Positions 46,529 to 55,110 of a stretch of 64,000 nucleotides of DNA are shown here, one piece after another. Position 1 is the first letter of the stretch; each line of letters starts with the position of its first letter. The stretch spans positions 434,001 through 498,000 of the forward strand of contig CAWAXG010000075.1 of assembly GCA_963785755.1 (NCBI GenBank), read 5' to 3'. Source of the DNA: JACCXG01 sp963785755. GTDB lineage: Bacteria; Acidobacteriota; Vicinamibacteria; Vicinamibacterales; 2-12-FULL-66-21. The notes beneath the pieces were generated by a model, which was not told the DNA's origin, did not search any database, and was given only the letters and a program-made list of their open reading frames with translations. Position numbers and translations under genes: made by a program.

Positions 46529-48364
46529 TCAGGCGCTGCATTCGCCGTCCATCACTTCGGGATTGAACGCGTGATCCTCGGCGAGGTCGATGAAGTCCGT
46601 ATCGGTGGCCGCTTCTGGTGTCAGCTTCTCGAGATCCGCGAGGACGGCTTTCACCTTCGGCACTTCGATGCGGCGGAAAAATGCCAGCGGCGTCTCAGAC
46701 GCGCCTTCGGTGCGATAGAGCTGCACCAGCCGCTCGAGCGCCTCGAACGATCGCCGCGCCGGCACGGTGGCCACGTGACGCCCGAACGTGGTGCCGTCTT
46801 CCGCCGTGCCACCGCCGATCATCACGAAGTAATGCGGCGCCGGCCGCCCACCCACTTTTCTGAGACTGCCCTGGAAGCCGATTCCGGCGATGTGATGCTG
46901 GCCGCAGCCATTGGGGCAGCCGCTGATTTTGATGTCGAGCCCAGGCACCGCGGCGACCAGGTCCGGCCGCTCGTGCAGGTGGTCGGACAGCAGCCGGCCG
47001 AGCCCGCGCGACTGCGTGACCGCGAGCTTGCACGACTCGGCGCCAGGGCAGCTGGTCACGTCGGCGAGCGTCGAGGCCCCGGCGCGCGACAGGCCCGCCG
47101 CCGCCAAGCGGCTGTAGAGGGTCGCCAGCGCGGATTCGGGTACCCACCGCAGCACGACGTTCTGATCGGAAGTGATCCGCACGGTACCGTCCGAGAACGC
47201 CAGCGCCAGCTGGCCGAGCATGCGCAGCTGCGGTGACGTCAGATCGCCGAGCACGGTCGTGACGGTCACCATCACGAATCCCGGCTGTTTCTGCCTGCGG
47301 ACGTTCGTACGCCGCCAGTAATCGAAGTCCTCACCGGGTAGGACGGGTTCGACGCGAGGGACGATCCCGGGACCCGTCACCTTTCCCGCGATCACGGCTG
47401 CCGTGATGCTCTCGCTCGTCGGCGCGTCCGCGCGGGCGCGGGGCGCCTCTTCGACCGGCGGCTGCTGCGGATCGAACGGAAGCCGGCCTCCACCCGACGC
47501 GCGGACGGCGTCGTACTCCTTGTCGAACTCGGCCTTGAAGCCGTCCCATCCCAGCGAGCGGACGAGGAACTTCAGGCGATTCCGCTGCTTGTGCTTGTAA
47601 TCGCCGAGACGATGGAACACGCGCACGATGGCTTCGGCGATGTTCAGCATCTCGTCCACCGGCGCGAACTCGAAGAGCTCGTGGCCGGTTCGCGTCAACG
47701 TCGCCGTGCCGCCGGCAACCGTGACCCTGAAGCCGCGGATGGCGCGGCCGTCGATCGTGCGGACGCGAGCCGTCCACCCGATGTCGTTGATCGCGGCGCT
47801 GATGTGATCGTGGGTGCAGCCCTCGAACGCGATCTTGAACTTCCGCGGCAGCGACGCGCTCAGCGGATGCCGCAGCAGGTATCGCGTCAACGCCTCCGCA
47901 TACGGCGTGACATCGAACGGCTCGTCAGCCGCGACGCCGGCGTATGGGCACGCGGTGATGTTGCGCACGGAATTGCCACACGCCTCACGCGTCGTCAGGC
48001 CGGTCTCCGCGAGCCGGCGCATGACCAGCTCGACGTCGTGCAGCTTCAGGAAGTGCAGCTGGATGTTCTGCCGCGTGGTGATATGTCCGAATCCGCGCGA
48101 GTACCGCTCAGCGACCTCCGCCATCGCCTCGAGCTGCGGCACGTCGAGGATGCCCTGGGGAATCTTCACCCGCAGCATCTGCGCGTCACCCGTCTGGCGC
48201 TGGCCGTAGGTGCCGCGCACCAGCCGGAACCCGCGCCATTCGTCAGGCCCGATCTCGCCGCGCTCGAATCGCGACAGCACGTTCACGAACTCGTCGATGT
48301 CGGCTTCCTTCGCGAACGACAGCCGCGCACGACCTAGCGTTTCCCGATCTTCGGTTGCCGCCAT
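46529..48364 (-). CDS. Siroheme/4Fe-4S sulfite (or nitrite) reductase, ferredoxin-type
   Basis: The 611-residue protein has the duplicated ferredoxin-like plus siroheme-binding halves. The first half has FGHITTRQNIQLHFL, CGNSVRNITACPYAG and FEGCTHDHISA; the second has TSCPGAESCKLAVTQSRG and ISGCPNGCGQHHI, which supply the Cys ligands (C-x5-C and C-x3-C) of the bridged cluster. It fits the NirA/Sir group that reduces sulfite to sulfide or nitrite to ammonia with ferredoxin. Siroheme genes upstream and cysteine genes downstream favour assimilatory sulfite reduction. ATG at 48364 has a GGAGGA box. An acidic 25-residue tail is unusual. Confidence 0.9.
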   Translation of the reverse strand: MAATEDRETLGRARLSFAKEADIDEFVNVLSRFERGEIGPDEWRGFRLVRGTYGQRQTGDAQMLRVKIPQGILDVPQLEAMAEVAERYSRGFGHITTRQNIQLHFLKLHDVELVMRRLAETGLTTREACGNSVRNITACPYAGVAADEPFDVTPYAEALTRYLLRHPLSASLPRKFKIAFEGCTHDHISAAINDIGWTARVRTIDGRAIRGFRVTVAGGTATLTRTGHELFEFAPVDEMLNIAEAIVRVFHRLGDYKHKQRNRLKFLVRSLGWDGFKAEFDKEYDAVRASGGGRLPFDPQQPPVEEAPRARADAPTSESITAAVIAGKVTGPGIVPRVEPVLPGEDFDYWRRTNVRRQKQPGFVMVTVTTVLGDLTSPQLRMLGQLALAFSDGTVRITSDQNVVLRWVPESALATLYSRLAAAGLSRAGASTLADVTSCPGAESCKLAVTQSRGLGRLLSDHLHERPDLVAAVPGLDIKISGCPNGCGQHHIAGIGFQGSLRKVGGRPAPHYFVMIGGGTAEDGTTFGRHVATVPARRSFEALERLVQLYRTEGASETPLAFFRRIEVPKVKAVLADLEKLTPEAATDTDFIDLAEDHAFNPEVMDGECSA

Positions 48365-48379
48365 AAGTCCTCCGATACT

Positions 48380-49195
48380 TCAGCGCCCTGCCGCGGCGCT
48401 CAGGGATTCCGCGCCCTGGACACTCGCCGCTGATCCCTGCATCTCCGCACCGAGGATGGCGCCGACCCGGACCACGTCACCGATCACGATCGTTCCCGGT
48501 GCGCCGCTGAGCCTCTCCTCGATCCCGCGCGGCAGATCCGCGAGGGTGCCGATCCAGACCTGCGCCGCCGCCGTCGCCGCGCCGGTCACGATCGCGGCAG
48601 GCGTGCCGGCTGCCCAGCCACGTTCGATCAGCAATGATGAAATCGCACCAATCGATCCCAGGCCCATCATCACGACGACCGTCGCCGACTGCGGCGCCAG
48701 GCTCGAGAGGAGCGGCGAGTACGCTTCCGGCGCGTGCCCTGACACGACGACGAATGCGGCCGCCGTGCCGCGGTGAGTGACCGGAATCCCCGCCAGCTCC
48801 GGCGCGGCGATCGCCGAGCTCACGCCGGGCACGACCTCGAACGGGATACCGGCCGCGACGAGCGCGAGGGCTTCCTCTCCGCCGCGTCCGAACACGAAGG
48901 GATCGCCGCCCTTGAGACGCACGACGTGACGGCCGCGGCGAGCGGCGCGAATCAGCAGACGGTTGATGAACTCCTGGCCGACCTGCGGGCGGCCGGCTCG
49001 CTTGCCGACGAAGATTCGCTGCGCGGTCCCCGCCAGGCTGAGCACTTCGGGATCAACCAGCGCGTCGTACAGAACGAGATCCGCTTCCTCCAGGCGCCGC
49101 GCCGCACGCCTGGTCAACAGATCCGGATCGCCCGGTCCGGCGCCGACGAGCGAGACGAAACCAGTCGATTGCGGGTGCATCTGATCGGTTCGCAT
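48380..49195 (-). CDS. cobA: Uroporphyrinogen-III C-methyltransferase
   Basis: The 271-residue protein shows the SUMT pattern: FVSLVGAGPGDPDLLT, LVLYDALVDPEVL, VRLKGGDPFVFGRGGEEA, PFEVVPGVSSAIAAPELAGIPVTHRG and VVVMMGLGSI. It methylates uroporphyrinogen III twice with SAM to make precorrin-2. The ATG at 49195 lies two bases after the stop of the precorrin-2 dehydrogenase gene; the open frame further upstream is only read-through of that gene. Together the two genes supply siroheme for the reductase downstream. A tail of about 25 residues after GDVVRVG is poorly conserved. Confidence 0.93.
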   Translation of the reverse strand: MRTDQMHPQSTGFVSLVGAGPGDPDLLTRRAARRLEEADLVLYDALVDPEVLSLAGTAQRIFVGKRAGRPQVGQEFINRLLIRAARRGRHVVRLKGGDPFVFGRGGEEALALVAAGIPFEVVPGVSSAIAAPELAGIPVTHRGTAAAFVVVSGHAPEAYSPLLSSLAPQSATVVVMMGLGSIGAISSLLIERGWAAGTPAAIVTGAATAAAQVWIGTLADLPRGIEERLSGAPGTIVIGDVVRVGAILGAEMQGSAASVQGAESLSAAAGR

Positions 49196-49197
49196 AG

Positions 49198-49782
49198 TCA
49201 GCGGATTCCGCCTGCCGGCGCCGCGGCCGCGCGCCGCTCGTAGAGCTCGTTGAGCGCCGCAAGCAGCAGCGGCCGGCGCTCTTCCATCGGAACGCGCTCC
49301 GACAGCCACTTCGCCCGGATCTCGCGGGCGCACTGCATCCAGTCGTCGAGGTCTTCCGGCAGCAGCTGCTCGAGGGCCTCTCGCGCGAGCCCGGCCAGCG
49401 CGGGCGCATCGCCGTCGGTGGAAATCGCGATGGTCACCCCAGCGCGACGCAGAACGGCCCCGGCATAGGCGCTTGCGCTCTCGACGTCGTCGACCGCGTT
49501 GACGAACAGGCCCCGCTGCCGCGCCGCGGCGGCCACTTCACGATTGATGGCAGCAGGCGCCGCGGCAACGACGAAGCAGACGTCATCGAGATCGCTCTCG
49601 CGGAATGGCCGCCGCGCCGTCTCTTCGGCGGCTGAGGCGATCTCCAGCAGGATCGTTGGCGCCACGACCTTGACGATGGCGCCGGCGTCCAGCAGGCCGC
49701 GAAGCTTGCTCGCGGCCACGCGTCCTCCGCCGACGAGCAGCACCCGACGGTCGCCGAGCTTCAGAAAAGTGGGATAGAGCAT
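49198..49782 (-). CDS. Precorrin-2 dehydrogenase / sirohydrochlorin ferrochelatase (CysG N-terminal type)
   Basis: The 194-residue protein opens MLYPTFLKLGDRRVLLVGGG with a NAD-binding VLLVGGGRVAASKLRGLLDAGA, then VVAAAPAAINREVAAAAR, VNAVDDVESASAY and AISTDGDAPALAGLAREALE. It oxidises precorrin-2 to sirohydrochlorin and may insert iron. It is the first structural gene of the cysteine/siroheme operon. ATG at 49782 stands ten bases after a strong terminator and has an AGGGA box. A Cys-rich leader frame lies upstream, so cysteine supply probably controls read-through into this gene. Confidence 0.92.
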   Translation of the reverse strand: MLYPTFLKLGDRRVLLVGGGRVAASKLRGLLDAGAIVKVVAPTILLEIASAAEETARRPFRESDLDDVCFVVAAAPAAINREVAAAARQRGLFVNAVDDVESASAYAGAVLRRAGVTIAISTDGDAPALAGLAREALEQLLPEDLDDWMQCAREIRAKWLSERVPMEERRPLLLAALNELYERRAAAAPAGGIR

Positions 49783-49792
49783 CCGTTCCCTG

Positions 49793-49831
49793 AAAATAAA
49801 AAAGCCCGGAAGGCCGTGTGGCCTGCCGGGC
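49793..49831 (-). terminator. Attenuator terminator before the cysteine/siroheme operon
   Basis: Minus strand: GCCCGGCAGGCC pairs with GGCCTTCCGGGC with one mismatch and a four-base loop, followed by TTTTTTATTTT. It ends ten bases before the first structural gene, where a normal terminator would block the operon. Confidence 0.88.
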
Positions 49832-49856
49832 TTTGGTCTCTGGTTCTACTCTGAAA

Positions 49857-49958
49857 CTATGCGTTCAGCGTGTCACTACGCAAGACCACAGCCGCGACGG
49901 GCACACAGGCCCTTCCGCAACAACAGGCGCAGGTCTTGACCGCAGAAACGCGAAACAC
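49857..49958 (-). CDS. Cys leader peptide (attenuator of the cysteine/siroheme operon)
   Basis: A 33-codon frame starts with GTG at 49958, directly after an in-frame TGA, and stops with TAG at 49857-49859. Codons 10, 12, 13, 14 and 18 are Cys (core TCACCCGRAC), five in nine codons, extreme for a random GC-rich frame. No ribosome-binding site is seen, but the GTG is six bases after a TACGCT box, so translation would be leaderless. The frame ends 25 bases before the terminator hairpin. All later genes make or use siroheme, sulfide or cysteine. The alternative pairing partner for the terminator is less clear than in the pheA leader. Confidence 0.78.
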   Translation of the reverse strand: MFRVSAVKTCACCCGRACVPVAAVVLRSDTLNA

Positions 49959-49964
49959 TCAGAA

Positions 49965-49994
49965 AGCGTAGCCGGGCGGCGGCTCGAGTGTCAA
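49965..49994 (-). promoter_or_regulatory. Promoter of the cysteine/siroheme operon
   Basis: Minus strand: perfect TTGACA, 18 bases, TACGCT. The leader GTG begins six bases downstream, close to the expected transcription start. Confidence 0.7.
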
Positions 49995-50020
49995 GCGGGC
50001 GGGTGCGGGGACCGTTCACA

Positions 50021-51016
50021 TCACCCCCGGAGGCAGGCCCGGGCCAGCTCGACGTATTTGTCCACGGCCCCTTCCATCTCGCTGATTTCAATGTGTTCTT
50101 CAGCCGTGTGCGCCAGCAGGAACGACCCCGGCCCGAACAGCAGGGGAACCCCCCAGCGATCGAGGAGCGGAATGTCCGTCGTGAACGGGAAGACGGCCGT
50201 CTCGACCGGGTTGTCCGTCCAGGTCTTCAGGCGGACATGGGGCACGCGAAGGACTTCCTCAGTCTCCACGAGCGGACGGAGCTGGCCGAGAAGGCGAAGA
50301 AGATCGTCGTGGGGCCCCACGGTCCGGAACATGACCTCGGCGGACGCGTGCGGCGGCACCACGTTCGGCGCGACCCCCCCTTCGATCAGGCCGATCGTGT
50401 AGTAGGTCCGGCCAAGATCGGGATCTTCGGGCAGCGGGAGCTCACGCAGCCGGACGAGCGCGTCGATGAGGCGATCGATCGCCGAGATGCCGTGTTCGGG
50501 AGCCGCGGAGTGACAGGCGCGGCCGGCGGCCCGAAGCCGGACGCGCAGGTTGCCCCGCGTCGCGAGGGCCAGCCGGCTGTCGGTCGGCTCGCCGTTGATG
50601 AGGTACCTGGATCCGATCGGAGCGGCGTTGGCCACATCGGCGCCGTCGCTCCCGCGTTCTTCCCCGACTACGAACAGGACGCCGACGCGGCGCTCGCCCG
50701 ATGCTCGCAGCCGCTCGACCGCCGCGAGCTCCGCGGCGAGAATCCCCTTGGCATCGCAGGCGCCGCGTCCGTACAGACGCCCATCCCGCACCGAGCTTGC
50801 GAAAAACGGGGGCACGCAGTCGTAGTGGGTCGAGAGGATCACGTCCGGAGAATCGAGCGTGCCGATGACGTTGTGCCGACCGTTGGTCACCGGCTGCTCG
50901 GTGACCGCATACCCGAGCCGCCGCAGCTGACTCGCGAGCCACTGCCCCGCCGCCTGTTCCTTGCCGGTGGTCGAATCGATATCGATCAGCTCTTGCGCGA
51001 AATCGACCACGTTCAT
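50021..51016 (-). CDS. dapE: M20-family deacylase, probably succinyl-diaminopimelate desuccinylase
   Basis: The 331-residue metallopeptidase shows the M20 metal sites: STHYDCVPP (His and Asp), GRGACDAKG, the catalytic Glu-Glu in VVGEERGSDG, NGEPTDSRLA and the late HTAEEHIEI. A dimerisation lid spans about 165-265. ArgE, LysK and DapE share this plan. The four-base overlap with dapD and the lysine operon context favour removal of succinate from N-succinyl-diaminopimelate. It is last in the operon. The next unit downstream is the cysteine operon promoter, about 27 bases away. Confidence 0.82.
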   Translation of the reverse strand: MNVVDFAQELIDIDSTTGKEQAAGQWLASQLRRLGYAVTEQPVTNGRHNVIGTLDSPDVILSTHYDCVPPFFASSVRDGRLYGRGACDAKGILAAELAAVERLRASGERRVGVLFVVGEERGSDGADVANAAPIGSRYLINGEPTDSRLALATRGNLRVRLRAAGRACHSAAPEHGISAIDRLIDALVRLRELPLPEDPDLGRTYYTIGLIEGGVAPNVVPPHASAEVMFRTVGPHDDLLRLLGQLRPLVETEEVLRVPHVRLKTWTDNPVETAVFPFTTDIPLLDRWGVPLLFGPGSFLLAHTAEEHIEISEMEGAVDKYVELARACLRG

Positions 51017-51864
51017 CGCAGGCCCTCTTCGAGCGCGGTCCGTGCGTCGGTCTGCTCATCCCTGTACTTCACGATGACCGGGGTGGCGAGCGACAGGCCC
51101 CACTCGGGGCCTCGCCCCGTGGTGACGCGACGCGCGCCGGGGACGACGACCGCTCCCTCGGGAATGACGAGCGGCTTGCCGGGCTCGGCTCGAATGATTC
51201 GATCGTTGGGCAGGTCGTAGACCGGCGTCGAGCCGGTGATGATCGTGCCTGCCGCGAGCACCGAACGCCGCTTCACGATCGCCCCTTCGTAAACGCCGCA
51301 ATTGCCGCCCACGAGGACGTCGTCTTCGATGATCACGGGAAGCGCGCCGACCGGTTCGAGCACTCCCCCGATCTGCGCGGCGGCGCTGAGGTGCACCCGC
51401 CGGCCGATCTGCGCGCAGGACCCGACCAGCGCGTGCGAATCCACGAGGGTCTCGTCTCCGACGTAGGCGCCGATGTTGATGTACATCGGCGGCATGCAGA
51501 TCACGCGCTGCCCCAGGTAGGCTCCGTCGCGGACCGTCGATCCGCCCGGCACGATCCGGACGCCGGCGTCGAGATCGAGCGGCTTCAGTGGCAAAGTGTC
51601 CTTGTCGAAAAACGGCCAGCGGCCGTGATCGGCCGACACATTGGCGGTCTGTCCGTAGCGGAACCCGAGCAGGATGCCCTGTTTCACCCAGGCGTTCACC
51701 CGCCAGCCGCCAGCGGCGTTCGCGTCGGCCTCCGCCGCGCGCACGTGGCCCTGTGACAATGCGGCGCGAAGCTGCGCGAACACTGCACGGACGTGGCCCG
51801 GATCGGCACCCTGACCGCTCGCGAAGAGCGTCTCGACTTCGGTCTGCAGAACGGCTGCGGTCAT
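51013..51864 (-). CDS. dapD: Tetrahydrodipicolinate N-succinyltransferase
   Basis: The 283-residue protein has a helical amino domain followed by a left-handed beta helix of hexapeptide repeats (MYINIGAYVGDETLVDSHALVGSCAQIG, AAQIGGVLEPVGALPVIIEDD, LVGGNCGVYEGAIVKRRSVLAAG). Its NAWVKQGILLGFRYG segment is typical of DapD. It succinylates tetrahydrodipicolinate in the succinylase branch of lysine and diaminopimelate synthesis. Its start overlaps dapA and its end overlaps dapE by four bases each, so the three are co-translated. Confidence 0.95.
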   Translation of the reverse strand: MTAAVLQTEVETLFASGQGADPGHVRAVFAQLRAALSQGHVRAAEADANAAGGWRVNAWVKQGILLGFRYGQTANVSADHGRWPFFDKDTLPLKPLDLDAGVRIVPGGSTVRDGAYLGQRVICMPPMYINIGAYVGDETLVDSHALVGSCAQIGRRVHLSAAAQIGGVLEPVGALPVIIEDDVLVGGNCGVYEGAIVKRRSVLAAGTIITGSTPVYDLPNDRIIRAEPGKPLVIPEGAVVVPGARRVTTGRGPEWGLSLATPVIVKYRDEQTDARTALEEGLR

Positions 51865-52769
51865 CGGACTGCGGCGCTCGTCGCTTCGAAGATTCTGGAG
51901 GCAGCCAGCGCTTGAGCAATCCGCCGGCGCGACGCCTCGGACGGCGGCACCAGCGGGAGCCGGTAGACTTCCTCGAGCAGCCCCATCGCCGCCATCGCCG
52001 CCTTCACCGGGATCGGATTCGATTCGACGAAGTTCGCGGTCATCAGCGGCATCAGCTGCGCGTGGATCCCACGGGCCGCCGCGAAATCGTTCTGTTCCGC
52101 GAGCTCCACCATCCGCGCCATCTGCGACGGGGCCTCGTTGCCGATGACCGAGATGATTCCCTGACCGCCGACCGCCATCACCGGCAACGTCAATGCATCA
52201 TCTCCAGAGAGCACGAGGAAGTCGTCGGACACCGCGCGGCGGATCTCACACATCTGTGCGACATTGCCCGAGGCTTCCTTCACGCCGACGATGTTCGGGA
52301 CCTGGCTGAGACGAGCGATCGTGGCGGGCTCGACATTGCAGCCAGTGCGCCCGGGCACGTTGTAGACAACGATCGGCAGGCCGACCTGGCCGGCTATCGC
52401 GCTGTAGTGCTGGAACAGCCCTTCCTGCGTGGGCTTGTTGTAGTACGGCGTCACTGACAGGATGCCGTCGGCGCCGATCCGTTTGTACCGCTGGGCGCTG
52501 GCAATCACCTCGCGCGTGTCGTAGCCGCCGGCCCCCGCAAGCACCGGCACGTGACCGGCAGCCTCCGTGACGACGAGCTCGACCACGCGTGCCCGCTCGT
52601 CATCGGTGAGCGTCGGACTCTCCCCGGTAGTGCCGCAAGGCACGAGAAAGTGAACGCCCGCATCAATCTGCCGGCGGGCCAGTCTGCGCACGCCTGCCTC
52701 ATCGAGCGCCCCATCACGAGTGAACGGCGTGACCAGCGCGGTGCCGCATCCTGTCCACAACTTTCGCAT
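51861..52769 (-). CDS. dapA: 4-hydroxy-tetrahydrodipicolinate synthase
   Basis: The 302-residue barrel enzyme has the family motifs GTALVTPFTRDG, PCGTTGESPTLT, LSVTPYYNKPTQEGLFQHY (catalytic Tyr), VYNVPGRTGCNV and the Schiff-base lysine in IVGVKEASGN. It condenses pyruvate with aspartate semialdehyde. ATG at 52769 follows GGAGG by six bases; the open frame further upstream lies in a repeat region and is not used. It stands 213 bases after dapB, the only large gap inside the lysine cluster, and this gap holds a palindromic repeat. Confidence 0.95.
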   Translation of the reverse strand: MRKLWTGCGTALVTPFTRDGALDEAGVRRLARRQIDAGVHFLVPCGTTGESPTLTDDERARVVELVVTEAAGHVPVLAGAGGYDTREVIASAQRYKRIGADGILSVTPYYNKPTQEGLFQHYSAIAGQVGLPIVVYNVPGRTGCNVEPATIARLSQVPNIVGVKEASGNVAQMCEIRRAVSDDFLVLSGDDALTLPVMAVGGQGIISVIGNEAPSQMARMVELAEQNDFAAARGIHAQLMPLMTANFVESNPIPVKAAMAAMGLLEEVYRLPLVPPSEASRRRIAQALAASRIFEATSAAVR

Positions 52770-52794
52770 CGAGAGCCTCCACTTTACTTTGTGC

Positions 52795-52982
52795 GCGTGG
52801 GGCCCCACCCCCACGCGCTTTACGCGCTTCGCGCGACGGCCTTTGGCCTTGCCGCGCCTGCGGCGCAGTCTGGCACCCTGTCGCGAGCCCCACCCCCACG
52901 CGCTTTTACGCGCTTCCGCCTACGCTGAAGCTGCGGCGGACTCGCCGAAGCCTTGGCGGAGGCGGTTGGCCTTGCCGCGCCA
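52795..52982. repeat. Dispersed palindromic GC-rich repeat, copy 2, inside the lysine cluster
   Basis: The gap between dapB and dapA contains two copies of a CCCCACCCCCACGCGCTT word, a pair of hairpin-forming words around GGCCTTTGGCCTTGCCGCG, and at 52900-52985 the inverse of the repeat seen at 22016-22140 (shared CAACCGCCTCCGCCAAGGCT core and GGCGGAAGCG). It may alter the ratio of upstream to downstream mRNA. Confidence 0.65.
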
Positions 52983-53663
52983 TTACACGCCGAGCACATC
53001 CTTCATCGTGAACCAGCCGCGTCTGCCCTTCAACCATGCCGCGGCCTGGAGGGCGCCGCGGGCGAAGGCCGAGCGATCCCGCGCGGCGTGGGTCAGCGTG
53101 ATAGTTTCGGCGGCCGTGTCGAAGCCGATCGTGTGCGTGCCGGGGATCGAGCCGGCTCGCGACGATGCCACGTCGATCGGATGCGTGTAGCCACGGGCGC
53201 GCATCGCCGCCTCGAGCGCGAGCGCGGTGCCCGAGGGCGCATCTCTCTTGGCCGCATGATGCAGCTCGTGCAGCCAGGCGCCGAAGGCCGGCTGATCCTT
53301 CCAGAGCTCGGCCGCCCGCTCCACCAGTGCCTGGAACAGATTCACACCGATGGCAAAGTTCGGGGCAGCCACGACGCCGATGCCGCGTTCTTCCACCTGA
53401 CGGCGCAGCGCGGCTTCGTGACGCTGCCATCCCGTCGTGCCGATGACGACGTTGACGCCGCGCGCTGCGAGCCGCGGCAAGTTGTCGGGAACCGCGTCGC
53501 CGACAGAGAAATCAATCGCGACGTCCGCGCGCGGCCACGTGTCGGGACGATCTGCGGTGTCCAGATCGATCGTGCCGACGACGTCGAACCCGTGTTCACC
53601 GGCCATCGCTTCGACCAGGCGGCCCATCCGGCCGTAACCGATGATCAGCAGCGAGCTCGTCAC
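52983..53663 (-). CDS. dapB: 4-hydroxy-tetrahydrodipicolinate reductase
   Basis: The 226-residue protein begins with an NAD(P)-binding IIGYGRMGRLVEAMA, then DVAIDFSVGDAV, VIGTTGW, the APNFAIGVNLFQAL loop, and the catalytic ELHHAAKRDAPSGTAL with the two His and a Lys. It is shorter than E. coli DapB (about 270) and belongs to the compact branch. The GTG start at 53663 overlaps the lysC stop as GTGA. A longer open frame upstream is only lysC in another frame. Confidence 0.93.
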   Translation of the reverse strand: MTSSLLIIGYGRMGRLVEAMAGEHGFDVVGTIDLDTADRPDTWPRADVAIDFSVGDAVPDNLPRLAARGVNVVIGTTGWQRHEAALRRQVEERGIGVVAAPNFAIGVNLFQALVERAAELWKDQPAFGAWLHELHHAAKRDAPSGTALALEAAMRARGYTHPIDVASSRAGSIPGTHTIGFDTAAETITLTHAARDRSAFARGALQAAAWLKGRRGWFTMKDVLGV

Positions 53664-55060
53664 AGGGCGACCTTTACGACGTCGGCGGCCGCGTCCTCGA
53701 CGTCGTGCGGGAAGAATATGTCGTGGAGGTGCACCATCGCCGCTGCCGCGGCCGCGTCCTGCAGCACCACGGTGACGTTGCGGCGCGACGCGGCTTGCGA
53801 CACCATGCGGAGCGGGAACCGCTCCAGCGATCCGAGGATGCGTGACGCGAGCTGCGGATCGCGCCGCAGCCCATCGCCCACCGCGCACAGAATCGCCATG
53901 TCCGGCTCAACCCGCACGTCGGCGAACGCCGAGAGCCCGTCGGTCAATTCCTGCAGCCGGCTGATGTCGTCGATCGTCACGGAAATACTGACCTCGGAAG
54001 TGCTCACCACGTCGATCGGCGTGCGGCATCGCTCGAACACCTCGAAGACGCGCCGGAGAAAGCCATGCGCCATCAGCATACGCGTTGAGGTGATGTCGAC
54101 CACGGTCACGTGCCGCTTGCAGGCGAGCGCCGCGAGCGGCTCGTCGAGCGGGGCGTCGGCGGTGATGAGCGTGCCGGCGCCCTCGAATCTCCGGCTGTTC
54201 AGAATGCGAACGGGAATCGCCTTGGACACGGCCGGCAGGATCGTGCTCGGATGCAGCACCTTGGCGCCGAAGTACGCCAGCTCGGACGCCTCTTCGAACG
54301 ACAGCCGCGGCACGACGTGCGTCGACGCCACCACGCGCGGATCGGCGGTCATCATGCCGTCGACGTCGGTCCAGATCTGGATCTCGTGCGCAGCGAGCGC
54401 GGCGCCGAAGATGGCCGCGGAATAATCGGAACCGCCCCGGCCGAGCGTCGTCGTCACGCCGCCCGTGGTAGCGCCGACGTAGCCGCCGACGACGGGCGTG
54501 CGACCGCTCGCGAGCTCCGGCCGGAGATGCCGGGTGACGGCGGCCGTGGTCTCTTCCATCAGCGGCAACGCCGCGCCAAAGCTGTCATTGGTCAGCAGGA
54601 TCCGGCGCGGATCGACCCAGGCTGCCGAGAGTCCCGCCGCCTCGCAGGCGCCCACCACAATCCGGCTGCTCAGGAGCTCGCCGAACGCGGCAATGGTGTC
54701 GCGCGTGCGCGGCGAGGCGTCCTTCAACGTCGCGACCGCGTGGAGCAGATTGCGCAGCTCCGAGGTCTCGCGCGCGATGAGTGCGACCACGCCGTCCGCA
54801 TTGGCGACGACCTGACGCGCGATGTCGGCGTGCCGCTCGTGCAGCTCGCGCACGCCGCTGGTGATCGCCTCTTCGTTCCCCGCGGCCGCAAACGACGCGA
54901 GCTGGAGCAGGCGGTCCGTCACCTTCGACAGCGCCGACACCACGACCACGACCTCACCCTTCTGACGCGCCGCGATGACGTGCCGGACCAGCCTGCCGAT
55001 GGCCTCCCCATCGCCAACCGACGTGCCGCCGAACTTCATGACGACCGGACCCGAGCTCAT
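53660..55060 (-). CDS. lysC: Aspartate kinase (LysC/AK-III-like)
   Basis: The 466-residue enzyme has the amino-acid kinase domain (VVMKFGGTSVGDGEA, GRGGSDYSAAIFGAAL, IWTDVDGMMTADPR, SFEEASELAYFGAKVLHP) and two ACT domains after about 310 (VTVVDITSTRMLMAHGF, VSTSEVSISVTIDD). No homoserine dehydrogenase is fused. It is first in the lysC-dapB-dapA-dapD-dapE order. ATG at 55060 has a GAGGAGG box. A terminator hairpin, a small leader frame and a strong promoter lie just upstream, so transcriptional attenuation is likely in addition to feedback through the ACT domains. Confidence 0.95.
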   Translation of the reverse strand: MSSGPVVMKFGGTSVGDGEAIGRLVRHVIAARQKGEVVVVVSALSKVTDRLLQLASFAAAGNEEAITSGVRELHERHADIARQVVANADGVVALIARETSELRNLLHAVATLKDASPRTRDTIAAFGELLSSRIVVGACEAAGLSAAWVDPRRILLTNDSFGAALPLMEETTAAVTRHLRPELASGRTPVVGGYVGATTGGVTTTLGRGGSDYSAAIFGAALAAHEIQIWTDVDGMMTADPRVVASTHVVPRLSFEEASELAYFGAKVLHPSTILPAVSKAIPVRILNSRRFEGAGTLITADAPLDEPLAALACKRHVTVVDITSTRMLMAHGFLRRVFEVFERCRTPIDVVSTSEVSISVTIDDISRLQELTDGLSAFADVRVEPDMAILCAVGDGLRRDPQLASRILGSLERFPLRMVSQAASRRNVTVVLQDAAAAAAMVHLHDIFFPHDVEDAAADVVKVAL

Positions 55061-55110
55061 CGACCCTCCTCGTATGCGATCCACGCGGCGGCCGCGGCTC
55101 GCGCGGCCTG

